Source: Aquatica leii (taxonomy: Eukaryota; Arthropoda; Insecta; Coleoptera; Lampyridae). From it: DNA of 64,000 nucleotides. Where the stretch lies: the NCBI GenBank assembly GCA_035610365.1, contig CM069432.1, forward strand, positions 186,001 to 250,000, given 5' to 3'. Of this stretch, positions 1 to 11,873 are shown piece after piece. Each line of letters begins with the position of its first letter. The stretch's first letter is position 1. The translations under genes were made by a program, and so were the position numbers. The notes under the pieces are model-generated. The model worked only from the letters and a program-made list of their open reading frames with translations, was not told where the DNA came from and searched no databases.

Positions 1-938
1 GTTTTCTTCGAATTAAAATAAAATTGTATTTATTTTAGAAAATATATAGTACATTTGAATTTGAACTTAATCAAAATAAAAGCAAGTTTTCATTTACATA
101 ATGATGCGTAACTAATCACCCGGTGGGCTGTGATTTGTCCGGCGCATGATACGATTAGACGCTTCACTGCTGCGGTGCATCTGAACCCCCATAAATATCC
201 TTTTTATACGCTACGTGCTGCATCAACAAGCACTTTCGAACCGGCTAGCGCATTTTTAAAATTTGATACTTTCTTGGTTATATCTAAATTAAAATATCTC
301 ATGTCGACGTTAACAAGATTTTTCAAATGCCATAAAACTAATTTATTCGTATTTTGTGTAGAATTTGTGTTTATACACGAGAATTTTGTTTACAATAATT
401 GAGTCTATATTTGTATTATGAGAGAGTACCTACTCGTTTTAACAGTTCTAAATTGTACGCAACGTCGGGTACTTCAAGAAAATATATTTAGTTTTTCTAA
501 TTAACGTCTTCAGCACTCTAGTACACTCAAGTTAAACACAAATTGTACCTAAAAAAATTAAAATCAATCCTAATAAGTAATACAAACACTTAATAAAAAC
601 TAAACTTATAAAGTATGATGCTATATTTGTATACAAGGTGTCCCATAGCTAGCATATTTGCTCCGCAACTCTATCACCAAATAAAATGCGTAAAAAAATT
701 GTCTGCAAAATTATTGTGACTTATTTTAAAAAGTGGCGATTATTGCATTTTACACGTCTCATCCCCATCCAAATGCAGTTACAACTGCTAATGATGTGGC
801 TTGCAGCATGGGCAGTAACCTCAAACGCATGTTTAATACATGTTGTGAATACCTTAGCTTATTCCGAAGTTCACCAGAAGTTCTTTTATTGTAGCGTAAA
901 TGACACTAGACAATAGTAATCAGTAGTTGTGTTACGTC
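1..938. other. No gene recognised
   Basis: AT-rich sequence with short chance ORFs only. The motif CAAGGTGTCCCA at 634, preceded by TA, resembles the outer end of the Tc1/mariner element at 17729 (CAGGGTGTCCCA). It may be an isolated terminal inverted repeat, but no partner end or transposase lies beside it. Confidence 0.5.
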
Positions 939-1459
939 TTAACCCAGATTTACATAGATCCAGTAGCTGGATTCAGCATCACTGGATTGGCACTGGATCA
1001 ATGTAAACATGTTTCAATCCAGTACAGCCTCCAGTATCCAGCGCGGATCGGAATAGAGCCCGTGCCAATTTTTTAATCCAGAGTCCGCCCCCCGCGGCAG
1101 TGGCACTGGGTTTGTGTAAACACGGTGCGTCCAATCGTAAAACAGACGCTCCGTAACTCTCTCTGTCACTAATCTATTTCCTCACCCAAATTCGCTTGTC
1201 CTTTAACTTTTTTCCTTAAACATGTCAGCCAACTCCCTGCGTAGTATCGCATAAAGTTATTTGACAATATCTTTAATTGCTTTCGCTTTTTAATACGACG
1301 CAAAACACTTATTTTTGATAAAACGTGTTGTCACCTCAACAATGTCAGTATGTCTACTGGACGAATGTAAACGGCCTAATCCAGTACCTCATGCCGCTCC
1401 ACCACTGCAATCCAGTGACGTTGGATCCAACTACTGGATTAATGTAAATCTGGCTTTAA
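939..1459. mobile_element. MITE with TTAA target duplication
   Basis: TTAA at 939-942 and again at 1456-1459 bracket a 513 bp non-coding unit. Its ends are inverted repeats of roughly 50 bp: the left begins CCCAGATTTACATAGATCC, and the right, read on the minus strand, begins AGCCAGATTTACATTAATCC. CCAGTA/CTGGAT words and TGTAAAC words recur inside. The TTAA duplication points to mobilisation by a piggyBac- or Kolobok-type transposase. No coding capacity is seen, so it is non-autonomous. The two piggyBac relics in the window do not show the same ends, so the parent family is unknown. Confidence 0.75.
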
Positions 1460-1587
1460 GTTTAGTGTTTTGATTATATGTTCAATTATCATCACCACCA
1501 CTTTGCATGAAATTGAATTATACAAAACATTCTGGTGAGGGAATCTGACTTGGAAATTTGTTTATTGACAGTAACTTTTATTGAAGT

Positions 1588-2276
1588 ATGACAACTAAAC
1601 CAAAAGAGGGTCCCAGCAGAGATCCTATTAAGTGGTTGGAATCGTATAACAAACTAAACAACGACAAAGAACAAGTTGACGATAAAGAAATTGATTCAGA
1701 AGATCATATCTCAAAGGGCGATCATGACTTTCACTACAAGCAAGAAGCTTTAAATTTTGATTCAAAACCCGGCAAAACACAGACAAAATATTTTCGCATG
1801 TTAAGATGGATCAGAACCTTACCTCGGAAAACAACTAACGGCCTCTATAACGTAAGCAAATCTGCAGAAGATACCGTTTAGCGTTAAGCAAAACTAGCTA
1901 GTGGACTAAACTGGAAGATAACATGAAACAATTGATTCTCAAGCTTGTGAAATTCCTCGAGATTTTTGACAAAAAGACACGCCCTGATTCATCTGTATTT
2001 GACTGAACTTTGTTATCACACTGTCCTAAAATAAGCAAGAGAATCTACAGTTCAACCAAAGAAAAAACAAAACAAATTAGGACATTTTGTGATATGGCTA
2101 ACACGGGTGTAAATCTACTTCACAAGTCTTGTAAAATACTACCTGTACTACAAGAAGATAACCTGTTGTACAATCTCTTGAATATGTCCACCATCAACGT
2201 CTTATGCATTTATAAGCATCACTGTGTTACATCGGGTAAGATTACGAAAAGCACTGATTTCTTTAAAACAAATTAA
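1588..2276 (+). pseudogene. Orphan broken reading frame, product unknown
   Basis: A 97-codon ORF (1588-1881) with an ATG encodes a very hydrophilic, acidic then basic protein starting MTTKPKEGPSRDPIKWLESY. About 40 bases later a second coding-like stretch opens in another frame at an ATG at 1923. It has a TGA at 2004 and runs on to 2276. Together they look like one intronless gene of about 210 codons with a frameshift and one stop, or two unrelated chance ORFs. I do not recognise any family. No membrane segment, signal peptide or known motif is visible. It is not part of a recognisable transposon. Confidence 0.3.
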
Positions 2277-3035
2277 TTGAAACCTAATCATGTTACAGAT
2301 AAAAAATGTTCAAATATGAATACTCTACTCCTAGAAATTATTATTATTATTAATTATTTATCCAAAAAGATTTACATTTAAAAAAAACTGTCAATTACAT
2401 GGTTACCCAAAATACTAGTCTAAATATTCAAAAACGAACGGTTTGTTAATCCGCTTCACGGTTCATCCAGAAATGTGTGATGCCAAAAATATTTCGCCGA
2501 CATTAAACCCGTAACTGCAACTACCATAATTATTACGAAACCTAATAATTATTATCGGGTTCCAGAATTAGTGCTTTGTATAACAATTTGGAAGATTATG
2601 TCAGTAAAAAGTACTTTTCAAGTTTTTGAAGGAGTTGACTGACGATTTTTACAAGCTGAGCGTTTGAGACCAGTCACACTTTTTATAATATTATAGGATA
2701 AAGTTTTTTTACAGAGAGGAACTTTTTTGGATCATTTGGCTTTATTAAAATTTTGAGTTTTTGAATAAGAACAATAAATCACAATTTTTTTGGATCGCTT
2801 TCCATTCAAGACATAGCACGGACTTCTATAAATAAACTTTCAAGTGAACCATTTACATTCGCATCTGCAGTGCAAATTCATTAATCAATCTCAAAGTCAA
2901 CTTCTCAACCACATCATCTACTTTAAGTTTCTTCCAATTTATCAATGGTTAATCTACGTGATGCAGCAACTTGGACCATCAACGAAGAAACAATAGATTT
3001 CATAGTTGTAAATCACTAACCTAAGATTTGAATGC
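2277..3035. other. No gene recognised
   Basis: AT-rich sequence with a short ATT/TTA microsatellite at about 2337-2355. Nothing coding is recognisable before the hAT relic. Confidence 0.5.
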
Positions 3036-4690
3036 AGATTTTTCCCAATCAAAACGGAGGTACGATAATCCCGTAAAATTTAGCTTCCTTAAATCTTCGT
3101 ACTTTAACTCAAAATTGGCCAACAAAACAATTGATTCTTCATGACTGGTTGTTTTTCTCCGAATCAACTGCAAAAGTTTTTTGTATTCCGTTTTGTCTAT
3201 TCTCCAAGAATGAACTAAGTCTACCCTTAGCACTCGCTCATGATGGATTTAATGACTGGAAACACGCACATATAGCATTCGCCAACCACAAGATAAATTA
3301 TGATCATCGTAGAAACGTTATTAATTTAGCAGCCAAGCGAAGCAAATACACAATAGATTCTAAATTGAAAAATCACTTTGAATCAGAAAAATTGTATTGG
3401 AAAATGGTATTCAAACAATTAGTGGCAGTTGTGCAATTCTTGGCATCCAGAGGATTAGCGTTTCACGGATCAAATCAAATGGCAATTACCTCGAAATATT
3501 GGAACTCATTGGAACAACATTTCGCAACACTTCGTACTGGTCTTCGGATATCTGTAACCAAATTATCAATTTGATTGGAGCTGAAGTGAGAAAGCCAATA
3601 ATTCAGGAAGTGACTGACGCAACGTACTATTTTGTGATAATTGATTCTACTCCAGATATTTCGCACGTGGATCAGTTGAGTATTGTTTTCCGGATAGTTA
3701 ATGCTGATGGAGTCCCGGTGGAACGTTTCTACGCCTTCATTCCGGTATTCAGTCATAAACCTAAATCCCTCGAGTCAGTGATAATAAAATTACTCAACGA
3801 TACCAACTTAGACGTAAAAAACTGAGAGGACAATGCTACGACAATGCCAGTATTATGTTTGGCGCATATACGGGATTGCAAGCAAGTAAGAATCCATAAT
3901 AACCTTGCTGGTATACGTACTTTGTACAACGCATTCATTAAACCTGATTGGATCGTGTGATGCTGAATGCTGTGCGACAGCTATATATTATTTCTACAGA
4001 AGCTGTACACATTTTTAGGGCAAGTTCGAGTCGCTGGAAAGTGATGAACAATCGTCTAAGGGAATCAGATGACAATATAAAGTCATAAAATCACTGAGTG
4101 ATATGCGATGGTCTGCAAGACATGATGCATCAGAGGCTTTATTGAATGGGTATGCAAAATTTAAACAGTGCTTATCTGATATTGTCAATGATCAACAACA
4201 AAATAAGGTAACCAAACGTTACCGCTTTTATGCTGATACTATGAACATCAATATTACAAAGAATCGACAAAGAGGATAAAAATTTACAATCCGTAAACCT
4301 AGACATTGTGACAGCAGTTGAGTTACTAGTCCCCTTAGAAAATTATTTAAATTCCATGAAAAGTAAGTTTGACGAATTTTATGACAAAGCAGCGAAACTC
4401 AATGGAAAATGGAAAAGCACCAAAAGAACAGTAAAAAAGAAGTACCAGTTCGACAAAAATCTTGGAACCAAAACTTTGACTCAAAACAATCGTTGCAATT
4501 CCAAACTTTCAATACCATCTAAGATTTGATCATTACCGAATTGGAGAAGAAAGAAAGGCGTATAGTGAAGTGTGCAGTATATTTGGATTCTTATTCGAAA
4601 TCGCTAGAAAAGATATTGATGTAATAAACTGTGAATTAGTCCTAGTGGAGCGATATCCTGATTAGTTGAATAGAAATTTAATTGAATAGT
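3036..4690 (+). pseudogene. hAT-type transposase relic (DUF4371/ZMYM-like)
   Basis: Broken coding sequence of a hAT-superfamily transposase of the kind with a TTF-type zinc finger and DUF4371. In order: the TTF-region motif HDWLFFSESTAKVFCIPFCL (from about 3140) followed by GFNDWKHA; the helix VVQFLASRGLAFHGSN (from about 3425); the DDE-core-like stretch IIDSTPDISHVDQLSIVFRI (from about 3640); GQCYDNASIMFGAYTGLQA (about 3830); and LSDMRWSARHDA (about 4090). Frame changes occur near 3480, 3825 and 4050, with several stops. The C-terminal dimerisation region after about 4680 is missing. Non-functional. A 5' start is not visible. The family cuts and pastes DNA in the nucleus. The identity is clear from these motifs, but the exact subfamily is not. 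Confidence 0.8.
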
Positions 4691-6008
4691 GCCTACACTT
4701 TAGAGAGTTAAAGCTGTCTTAGTTTATGTTTATGATGTTCATCATGAAGTGAAAAAAGTATGAAAACTACAAGGGGGATTTTGTCAAAATTAGTTTAAGA
4801 AACAAAGACGTATTAGCTGGAGATTCAAACTCAGTGGTTCAACAATCTTTTGGTTGAATCTGGCTGAAAATAACGTGTAGGATTGATATCTTTAATCTTA
4901 CGCGATAAAGTATACCCAAATAATCAATGATGGAAATGACAAATTGTTTCTGTTTTAACTAAAGTTTTTTTTGCAAGTTATTATAGTTATTGGTTTATTA
5001 TTTAAACTATTAGAAATATTTGCAATTTTGAAAAGTTAAAAACGATTTTCTAAAAGAACATCTTAAACGAGTTCGTTGATTTGAAAAAAAAAAAGAAGTC
5101 ACGGCACTGTTATCTGTCATCAAAATGTAATTATCTAATCAATCTACGGTATAAATTGCTTCCTATAAAACGTAGAAGACCATAACAAATTATGCGCATA
5201 ATTTAAGCTATCATTATCTTCGTTCATTAAACGGAAAACTGTCATTCAACAGCCGACTCACTATTATCGTTTTCCATCTTCTAAAGTATTATTTATGTTC
5301 CATTGATTTCCAAATAGTGTAATCAAGAATATACAAAATTATTCATTTTTGTGGTAGTCGTTTGACGGTAAACGATTTCGTCGTGCATAAACTATCGTAA
5401 CCAATAGTCATTTAACATTTTTCACGTTCGCGTTATTATCGGCACAGAAGTTCTTAGAACCAGTCGTCACGGGTATATTGGATAATGATACATTGCAAAA
5501 GGATAATTCTTATGTTACTAGCAAAATAATAATGAGACAATTTTCTGAGAGTATACATAATCATAACGATTGAACTATGAGGTGGTCGAATGGTTCAAGT
5601 TAATATGCTATTACGTTCTTCGTACAAAGTAATTCATAATAAATCAAACTTTGCTAATATTTGAATTGTATAATAAATCTTAATGTAAAACAAAATTATT
5701 GTTCAAATGATAACATTATATTCTTTCAATGTTAATGTAATGACATCTATTTTTTTGAACATAATATTACTAACATTCCGAAACACACGCTAGAAAGTTA
5801 ATCAGTCACATGTTACCACACAAACATCTCCAGGAGACGACATTCCTACAAAAGCGAACAGTCTCCATAGAACAAAATTTAAAAAAAAAACTATAAAATT
5901 AGAATTGTGGTCAACAAAAAAAAACGAAAATAATAACGGTAAAAAAGCAACAAAGATAAAGCAACATTTCAAAATCACAAATCCTCTAGAGTCAGATGTT
6001 TAACAGAC
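4691..6008. other. No gene recognised
   Basis: AT-rich sequence with many stops in all frames. No exon, RNA gene or transposon end was recognised. Confidence 0.5.
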
Positions 6009-6280
6009 TGAAGCGCTTCCAAAATATTTGAAACATTCGAGACGGTTGTTATAAGAAATAAAATGTTCTAGTTCCAGATTAGAGAAAAATATTAAAAATG
6101 AACGAAGAAAATTAAGTTTAGCCTTTAGACTTAAGTGGAATGTAAACGTTAAAAAAGCACGTGCGAGTTGAATTAAATACAACGAGGGCGTAAAAGATAA
6201 CGTGTTCTTAAAATAAACAAATGCATCAAGTGATTAATTACTTTATCCGTAGACGGTATACGGTTACAGTGATGGATAAT
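6009..6280 (+). repeat. Gypsy LTR fragment, same family as 15316-15669
   Basis: The stretch aligns by eye with the LTR at 15316: both start TGAA, carry ATATTTG-AACATTC near the start, share AAAGCACGTGC/AAAGCGCGTGC in the middle, and share ATCCG-GACGGTATACGG and TTACAGTGAT near the end. The copy stops after about 6280, short of the CGTTACA terminus of the other copy. No internal gypsy region adjoins it, so it is a truncated solo LTR. Confidence 0.7.
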
Positions 6281-6419
6281 TTTTTTTTATATAACATCCA
6301 TAGTAAGTTTACAATCTCTTCAAATACAAACAATCAGTAAATGGTTTAACAATTGATAAAAATTGACATAGTAAGAGCCCACCGGCTAGCTCCTGTAAGA
6401 TCTTAATATAAATAATATG

Positions 6420-6850
6420 TAAAAAGTACTAATTACATTAAAGTTTGGCTACATGGAACAAAATTTAATGTCAGTTAGTACATTGAGTAGTGCTCTAGCT
6501 AGCACGTTGGGATGTTGTTAAAGCCGATCTTTGTATTTAGCATTAAGAATTTTAATTTCACTTTTCACTGTTTCAGCAGGAAGGTCACGGTGTATCACTG
6601 AATTTGGGACAAACCACGGAGCATCCACAACTGAACGCAGCACTTTTGATTGATGTGCGTACCCCATGTGAGTCGCCTGTCAAGGTGCATGCCCAGATAT
6701 TTTACTACGTCTCTTAGTGTAACAGTAATATGGGTTTACTTTTATGCGTCAGAGTTTAAGCCAATTTTGAATTTCATTTAGATGCTTCTGTAAGTTTTGA
6801 GAGGCAATTCTAGGATCCTTGCTTGAGGTACTCCTGCCTTAATCGGCAGT
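6420..6850 (-). pseudogene. Jockey reverse transcriptase, C-terminal tail
   Basis: Read on the minus strand, this gives the end of jockey ORF2, with many stops at the upstream side. Recognisable pieces are VVKYLGMHLDRRLTWGTHI and then VVDAPWFVPNSVIHRDLP, followed by AETVKSEIKILNAKYKDRL. The palm between 6955 and 6850 is deleted relative to usual members. The sequence just below 6420 is AT-rich; no clear poly-A tail was defined. Confidence 0.75.
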
Positions 6851-6954
6851 AAAGTTGTTTGGAGATCTAGGTGCTTTATCACAAAATATCTATCTACTTA
6901 ATAAGATTTTAATAATTGGTAGTAGTTATATGGCAACATACTTTTAATTTTATA

Positions 6955-7984
6955 TCACAATACTTCGTGCCACACCTTATCGAAAGCCATTGAAACATCT
7001 AAAAATACTGCTGAGCAGTATCTGTCAGTTTCCAGATCGTGTCTGATTTTTTTCGCTACACGATGATGCACTTCTTCGATCGTCGAATATTTATGTCTAC
7101 AGCCAAACTGATGTTTAGAAATAATTTCTTTGTCTTCGAGTATGGAAAGTAGTTTTAGTAAGAGAAGTTTTTGAAAAATCATAGATAATGCTGGTAAGAG
7201 GCTGATTGGACGATAAGGGTTTACTTGTTCTGCTGATATACCAGGTTTTTGCATCATTATAATTTCTGCCACCTTCCATGTGACGGAACGTACCCCAACC
7301 TGTGGACTGAATTGCATATCATTGTGATAAAAAAGTAGGTAATTCTGGGAGTACTTTTTCGGTGATTAAATTATATCCAGGTGCCTTTTTGGTATGGGTA
7401 TGTTTCATGATCATTTTTTTGACTTTATCCAATTTGAACTTTTTTATCGGAAAATCCATTTGAAATGGCGCTTTAACCATTTCTTTTTCAGTTGTGAGTT
7501 GTGAAGGGAACGGTTCAAACACATTGACCAGATACTTAACGAAGGCATCCGCTTTTTCGTTATTGTCCCTTGCCCAGGTGTTGTCACTTTTACGAATGGA
7601 CGGTATTCGCTTTTGTGGCAATTTTTTTGTCGCCTTCCATAAAGAGTAATCATTTGCTTCTGTTGCAGAAAGGTCAGCTAGATATTCTTGGATTTCACGA
7701 TTTTTGTTATTACCTAATAATACTTTAACCTGCATTGTGGCTTGATTTAGTTTTCTTTTATCCTCTGGGGCTCTGGTAGTTTGCCATCGTCTCCTAAATA
7801 TACGCCTTTCCTTTGTAATTTCTTTTATGTAAGAAGGACACGATTTAGTGTTTGATTTTATATTGGTATCTGAAGTTGTTTTCCATGCTGCTTGTTGGAT
7901 AGACCGGTTAAAGATTTCTATTGCTTCATTCATTTCGTCTGGTGTTATTCGCGGTAGGTTTAAAGGAAGGTTTGTGTTTACCTC
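6955..7984 (-). pseudogene. Jockey reverse transcriptase, N-terminal half
   Basis: The linker and fingers of the reverse transcriptase. Motifs seen are KKAPGYNLITEKVL in the first frame and, after a frameshift near 7318, NPYRPISLLPALSMIFQKLL, then HQFGCRHKYSTIEEVHHRV, then the catalytic motif A region AVFLDVSMAFDKVWHE. The reading frame ends at about 6955, and the segment holding motif B and most of the palm is missing before the tail at 6850. The wording matches the jockey clade closely. Non-functional. Confidence 0.85.
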
Positions 7985-8724
7985 ATTCCTGAAAATTTCC
8001 CAGTCTGTTGTTTTATTGTGAAGCTTGGGGGGAGTGCTGTTATAAATTACTTGTGTACTAACATAAGCTAGTAAACATGAGTGGTCAGAAGACAGTTTGA
8101 AGCAGGACTTAATTTCCAGATAATTGCCCGAAATGTCTTTGGTTACACAGAAATCCATAGCGTGAAGGGCTTTGGTCAAATGTGAAGGCCAATAAGTAGG
8201 TTTGCCAGCGGCTAGGCAATGTAAATTACTGTTCCTCATTGCTTGGGATAGTTGACGTCCACTAGGTGTGGTTAATCTCGACCCCCATAAAGGGTGCTTT
8301 GCATTATAAATCACCCCCTGCAATAAAGCGGTGGCCAAGCATTTGAAAAAACAGCTTAAACTGGTCGTCTTTGCTTATCGGTTTAGATTGACAGTAGACG
8401 GCAGAAATGACTAGAGAACCCTTTTAGTCTTTTATCGCGACGCTGGTGGCTTGGAGATGGTTTTTACTATATTTGCTGAACTCGTAATGTTTGATACTAT
8501 TTTTAATAACAATCGCAGTACCTCCCATGGCTTGTTCCATCTGGATGTTTTGTATTGTATATGGTATAGTTAGAGATTTTTATGTAGCTTCTGTCTGTGA
8601 GGTCTGATTCAGAGATCAGCATTAAGTCGACATTATGTACACCTAAAAAGTTTGTGGTCTCTAGGATATGGTTTGTTAAACCATTAGCTTTCCAGACTAC
8701 AATTTTTAAATTGTTTAGAGCCAT
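7985..8724 (-). pseudogene. Jockey endonuclease domain relic
   Basis: Apurinic-like (EEP) endonuclease domain at the start of ORF2. It begins MALNNLKIVVWKANGL, where intact relatives have a WN-type motif, followed by LMLISESDL. After a frameshift near 8503, the ORF from 8338 includes YNAKHPLWGSR, then PTYWPSHL, and ends with SSDHSCLL, the usual C-terminal SDH motif. The position before YNAKH, normally acidic in this clade, reads Ile, so nicking activity is probably lost. It would nick target DNA to prime reverse transcription. Confidence 0.75.
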
Positions 8725-8758
8725 TATGGGTGCTTAAAGACAACAGAGGTGAGAAGGT

Positions 8759-10095
8759 TTAGGAGCACGTCCTTTTTTCCATCATTTTTGTTAGCATGGT
8801 TTCTAGGCTATTGTTTGACAATTGTTGATGGGGAACGAAGGCTTGACTGTTTTGACACTTTTCTTGACTCAGTAATTGACTGTTGCTACTAGCAGTCTGG
8901 GAGTAAGTATATCGAGGCTGACGAAATGATGTATTAGGAGTATATGTTGGTTGCACCCGTAGAGGTGTTTTCTTTTCCCTTAGGCTAGGAATTTTTTTGT
9001 AGTTCTTTATGTATCCTACATCCTTTGTAATTTACGGGGTGGTTTTCTCCACAGTTGGTGCATTTTACGTCGTTGTTGCGTTCTTTTCTGGAGCACTGGT
9101 ATGTTCGATGATTTCCGGTACATTTAACACAACGTGGGTTTCTGTAACAGAACTTTTTTGTATGGCTATAGCGCTGGCAATTCATGCACTGTGGCATCTT
9201 GCATTTTTGGCAAGGTGGTTCAAATTTGACAATTGTGTGTAAAATAGATTTGACGTTATATATTTCTTTGTTATTTGGCTGTGCTTTAAGTTCGACGTGA
9301 AAAAGTGGTGATGCTATTTTTGTTTCACGTTGGTGGATAATGAATACATTTTTTACTTCATGCCCTGGAGCATTTAGTTCGGTTTTCAATTGTTCTATGT
9401 CAGTGGATGGATGCATGTTTCGCAGAACAACTCAAAATGATTTATCTTCCTTAAGTTGGTAGGTGTGAAATTGAGTATTTTTTTTCTCGAGAGCTTTTAT
9501 GATAGCTTGATAGGCTTCTTTTGTATTTGCTTGTATATTTACTTCATCATTATTTAAACATTTTTGAGTGTACTGGTTTGGTGCAACTTGTTTAAGCAAA
9601 TCTACCAGTAGCTGTATAAATTTAACACCTACTATAAAGAGGGGTGGAGGTTTAATAACTTTAATTGTAGTTTCCTGTTCATTGACTGTTTGTTCCTGGT
9701 CTTCTAATTGTTTGTATCTGTTGGAGGTTTTGGGGGGTTGATTTAGCCAATAGTCTTTCAGGGTTGACTGTTTTATTATTCGCATATGACCCTTTGGACT
9801 ATCCTTTCTGGAACGTTTTTTGTACTTTATCGTTTGTAGTCGTACTCTTGTACTTATGCAATTGGAATTTGTGGAAAGGCAGCAGTATAATGTTCTCTTA
9901 ATGATGTAGAAGTTTGAGGAAGTTACGCTACGCCATTATAATTATTCTGCATTTGTAAGATCAATTGTTGCATTTGGGGCATGTACAGCCCTGGCATATG
10001 TTGCGGGGTTTGAATTTGAATATTCTGATCATAATACATTGGCGGTGCATATTGTACTGAAAAGTTTTGCTGGTTTGACAATATTTCTCACATAC
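8759..10095 (-). pseudogene. Jockey ORF1 (gag-like) relic
   Basis: The N-terminal part (10095-9940) reads as a glutamine- and methionine-rich segment including PQHMPGLYMPQMQQ. The middle part (9785-9432) and the zinc-knuckle part (9416-8985) are joined across a frameshift near 9425. The 9416-8985 segment has a PRE_C2HC-like region followed by CCHC knuckles: CVKCTGNHRTYQC and CTNCGENHPVNYKGC, preceded by CQKCKMPQCMNC. These knuckles bind RNA in the LINE ribonucleoprotein particle. A glutamine/serine-rich tail follows at 8956-8759. Several stops and frameshifts make it non-functional. The family call is from the knuckle pattern and the downstream pol. Confidence 0.8.
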
Positions 10096-10224
10096 CTAAT
10101 TTTTAAAACTTTTATTTAATGTTTATCTGTATTGTGACCTTACGGTCGTAAGTTTATCACTTATTACTTAATATTTCACACAGAGCACAAACCAACATCT
10201 TTACTGTACGAAATTTAACTATAT

Positions 10225-11270
10225 ACTGATGAACAAATTAATGTAAATATTGTTTCTATTAAACTGTTAGTTTGTTATTTTACCTTAGCTTATATTCTGT
10301 TTTTAGTTAAGTTTGTAATAATCAGTAATGTAAATAGTTAGCAGAAATAAATTAAAATCCGTTACAATTGATGTCAGATGTGAGATTGCATGCTTTTTTG
10401 GTAATTTAAAATTGTGTGTTTGCTTATCGCGCTCGCGTGTGTTTGTTTATAAACTGTGTAACAATTAATTTGTTGTTAGTGAACCAACAATGGCGACAAA
10501 AAAAATTTATTGAAAAGTCCCGTATTTACAAAAAGAACTAGAAGAACGTGATGCAGAAATAATTGGTACTAAAAAATAGGTAGACATTGATTCGTATTTG
10601 TTTGAAGTTCCCGAAGTAATGGATTTTGGTACTCTTGCTAAGAATATAAATGAAAATTTTTGAAAAAAACGACTATTCTCAGAAAATAGAAGAAAAATTG
10701 TTCAAGAATCTTAAAAATATGAAAAAAAAAATTTCTAGAAAATTCTCAAAAAATAGAAGAAATACGACTAGCATTGAGAATCAAATCAAAACCATCGACG
10801 AACAAATATAGGCTAGTGAAAAATAGATTAAAATCGTTCAAGCTAAGAAACTCGAACAGATATGTTAAATTTAAGAGAAGAAAAAGAGATTTTTTAGAAA
10901 ACGAACAACAGGCAATAAATGACAAAATTAGAAGCAGTCCAACTAATGATTGAAGCAATAAGCAGAAAGCGACGTCTGTAATAGTGGTTTTACGTGGAGA
11001 AGCGCCTGGAATTTTGTAGAATGATTCTGAGCACCTCCTAAAATGTTACGTCCCGAAAACTAGGACAAATAAGCCGAAAGTCGACCTGAATAAACCATGT
11101 CCCGGAAATTACCATTCAAATGGCATCGCCTATAAAGCAATTCCATGGTATTTATCTCGATGGCAAAATCAATCAATAATCGTTCAGTTACTGGTTGACA
11201 CAGCAGCGACCGAGACCATCATTCGACCTGACATATTATTTGAAAATGAAAAGACATCAAAAAACAAGAA
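10225..11270 (+). mobile_element. 5' part of an old gypsy element (LTR end, gag, protease)
   Basis: Older relative of the element at 20683. The LTR end is 10225-10366; its last bases, CGTTACA, match the 15669 terminus. Sequence from 10232 (ATTAATGTAAATATTGTTTCT) matches 15591 onward. The gag coiled-coil region (10490-10980) matches 21400-22030 with frameshifts, including AGCAGAAAGCGACGTCT in place of AGCGGAAAGCGACGTCT. From 11050 to 11270 the sequence matches the protease region 22310-22530. The active-site triad DTG is changed to DTA (reads LVDTAATETIIRP). The similarity stops at about 11270, where RTE-like sequence begins. Confidence 0.8.
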
Positions 11271-11652
11271 GAAGCTAACCAACGAATTTGTGGAAACAAA
11301 GAACATCTCAACAGACGGATGGAAATAGTACTTTTAAAAAACTTTATGATTCAGAAGAAAGCGCCGTAGTGATCCAACAAGGAGAAGAAGTACAACTAAA
11401 GTTCGGAAGAGATGATATAATCTCATGAATAAAAAAGCTAAAAAACAAGAAGGCGCCGGAAATTGATAATATAATAAAATGTATTTCTTAAATATGAAGG
11501 CAGAAAACTGACCAAACATCTAACAATTTTATTCAATGAAATTTTTAGCACAATCCCGATCGACTGGCATAAGAGTATCACTATACCCATTTGTAAGATG
11601 AATCCCGAAAATTATAGACGGTTAAGTCTCCTATGCACAACCATGAAACTGT

Positions 11653-11873
11653 TTGATGCGAAGTAATTACATTCTGCTGAACTTTCATTGTTTATTATTT
11701 TGAAACGAATATACACAACGTTTCGATTGCTGTGGTATCTGCAATCGTCATCAGGCGAATACTGTATTCACCTGATGACGATTGCAGATACCACAGCAAT
11801 CGAAACGTTGTGTATATTCATTTCAAAATAATAAACAATGAAAGTTCAGCAGAATGTTATTACTTCGCATCAA
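11653..11873. repeat. Near-perfect 110-bp inverted repeat (hairpin)
   Basis: Arms 11653-11762 and 11764-11873 are reverse complements with a single-base spacer and only about three visible mismatches. It interrupts the RTE-like coding sequence, which resumes right after it. The inner parts of the arms read CCTGATGACGATTGCAG then CAGCAATCGAAACGTTG. This resembles a hammerhead-type core (CTGATGA, a stem, then GAAAC), present on both strands. It may be a palindromic MITE or a Penelope-type or retrozyme-type repeat in head-to-head form. Confidence 0.9.
11771..11807 (+). ncRNA. Hammerhead-ribozyme-like motif
   Basis: CTGATGA is followed by GATTGC, a ten-base loop, GCAATC and then GAAAC. The six-base pairs GATTGC/GCAATC would form stem II; one C at position 10.1 is left unpaired, unlike a canonical hammerhead. 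The mirror arm carries the same motif on the minus strand at 11719-11755. Penelope-like elements are known to carry hammerhead motifs. Activity is not shown by sequence alone. Confidence 0.4.

Larger units (their letters stand above)
6420..10100 (-). mobile_element. Degenerate jockey-clade LINE
   Basis: Minus-strand non-LTR retrotransposon. ORF1 is at the high-coordinate end, then endonuclease and reverse transcriptase, then the C-terminal tail near 6450. Frameshifts, stops and a deletion inside the reverse transcriptase make it dead. The order and motifs fit the jockey clade. Parts are listed separately. It abuts the older gypsy LTR at about 10225, so one may have inserted beside the other. 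Confidence 0.85.
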
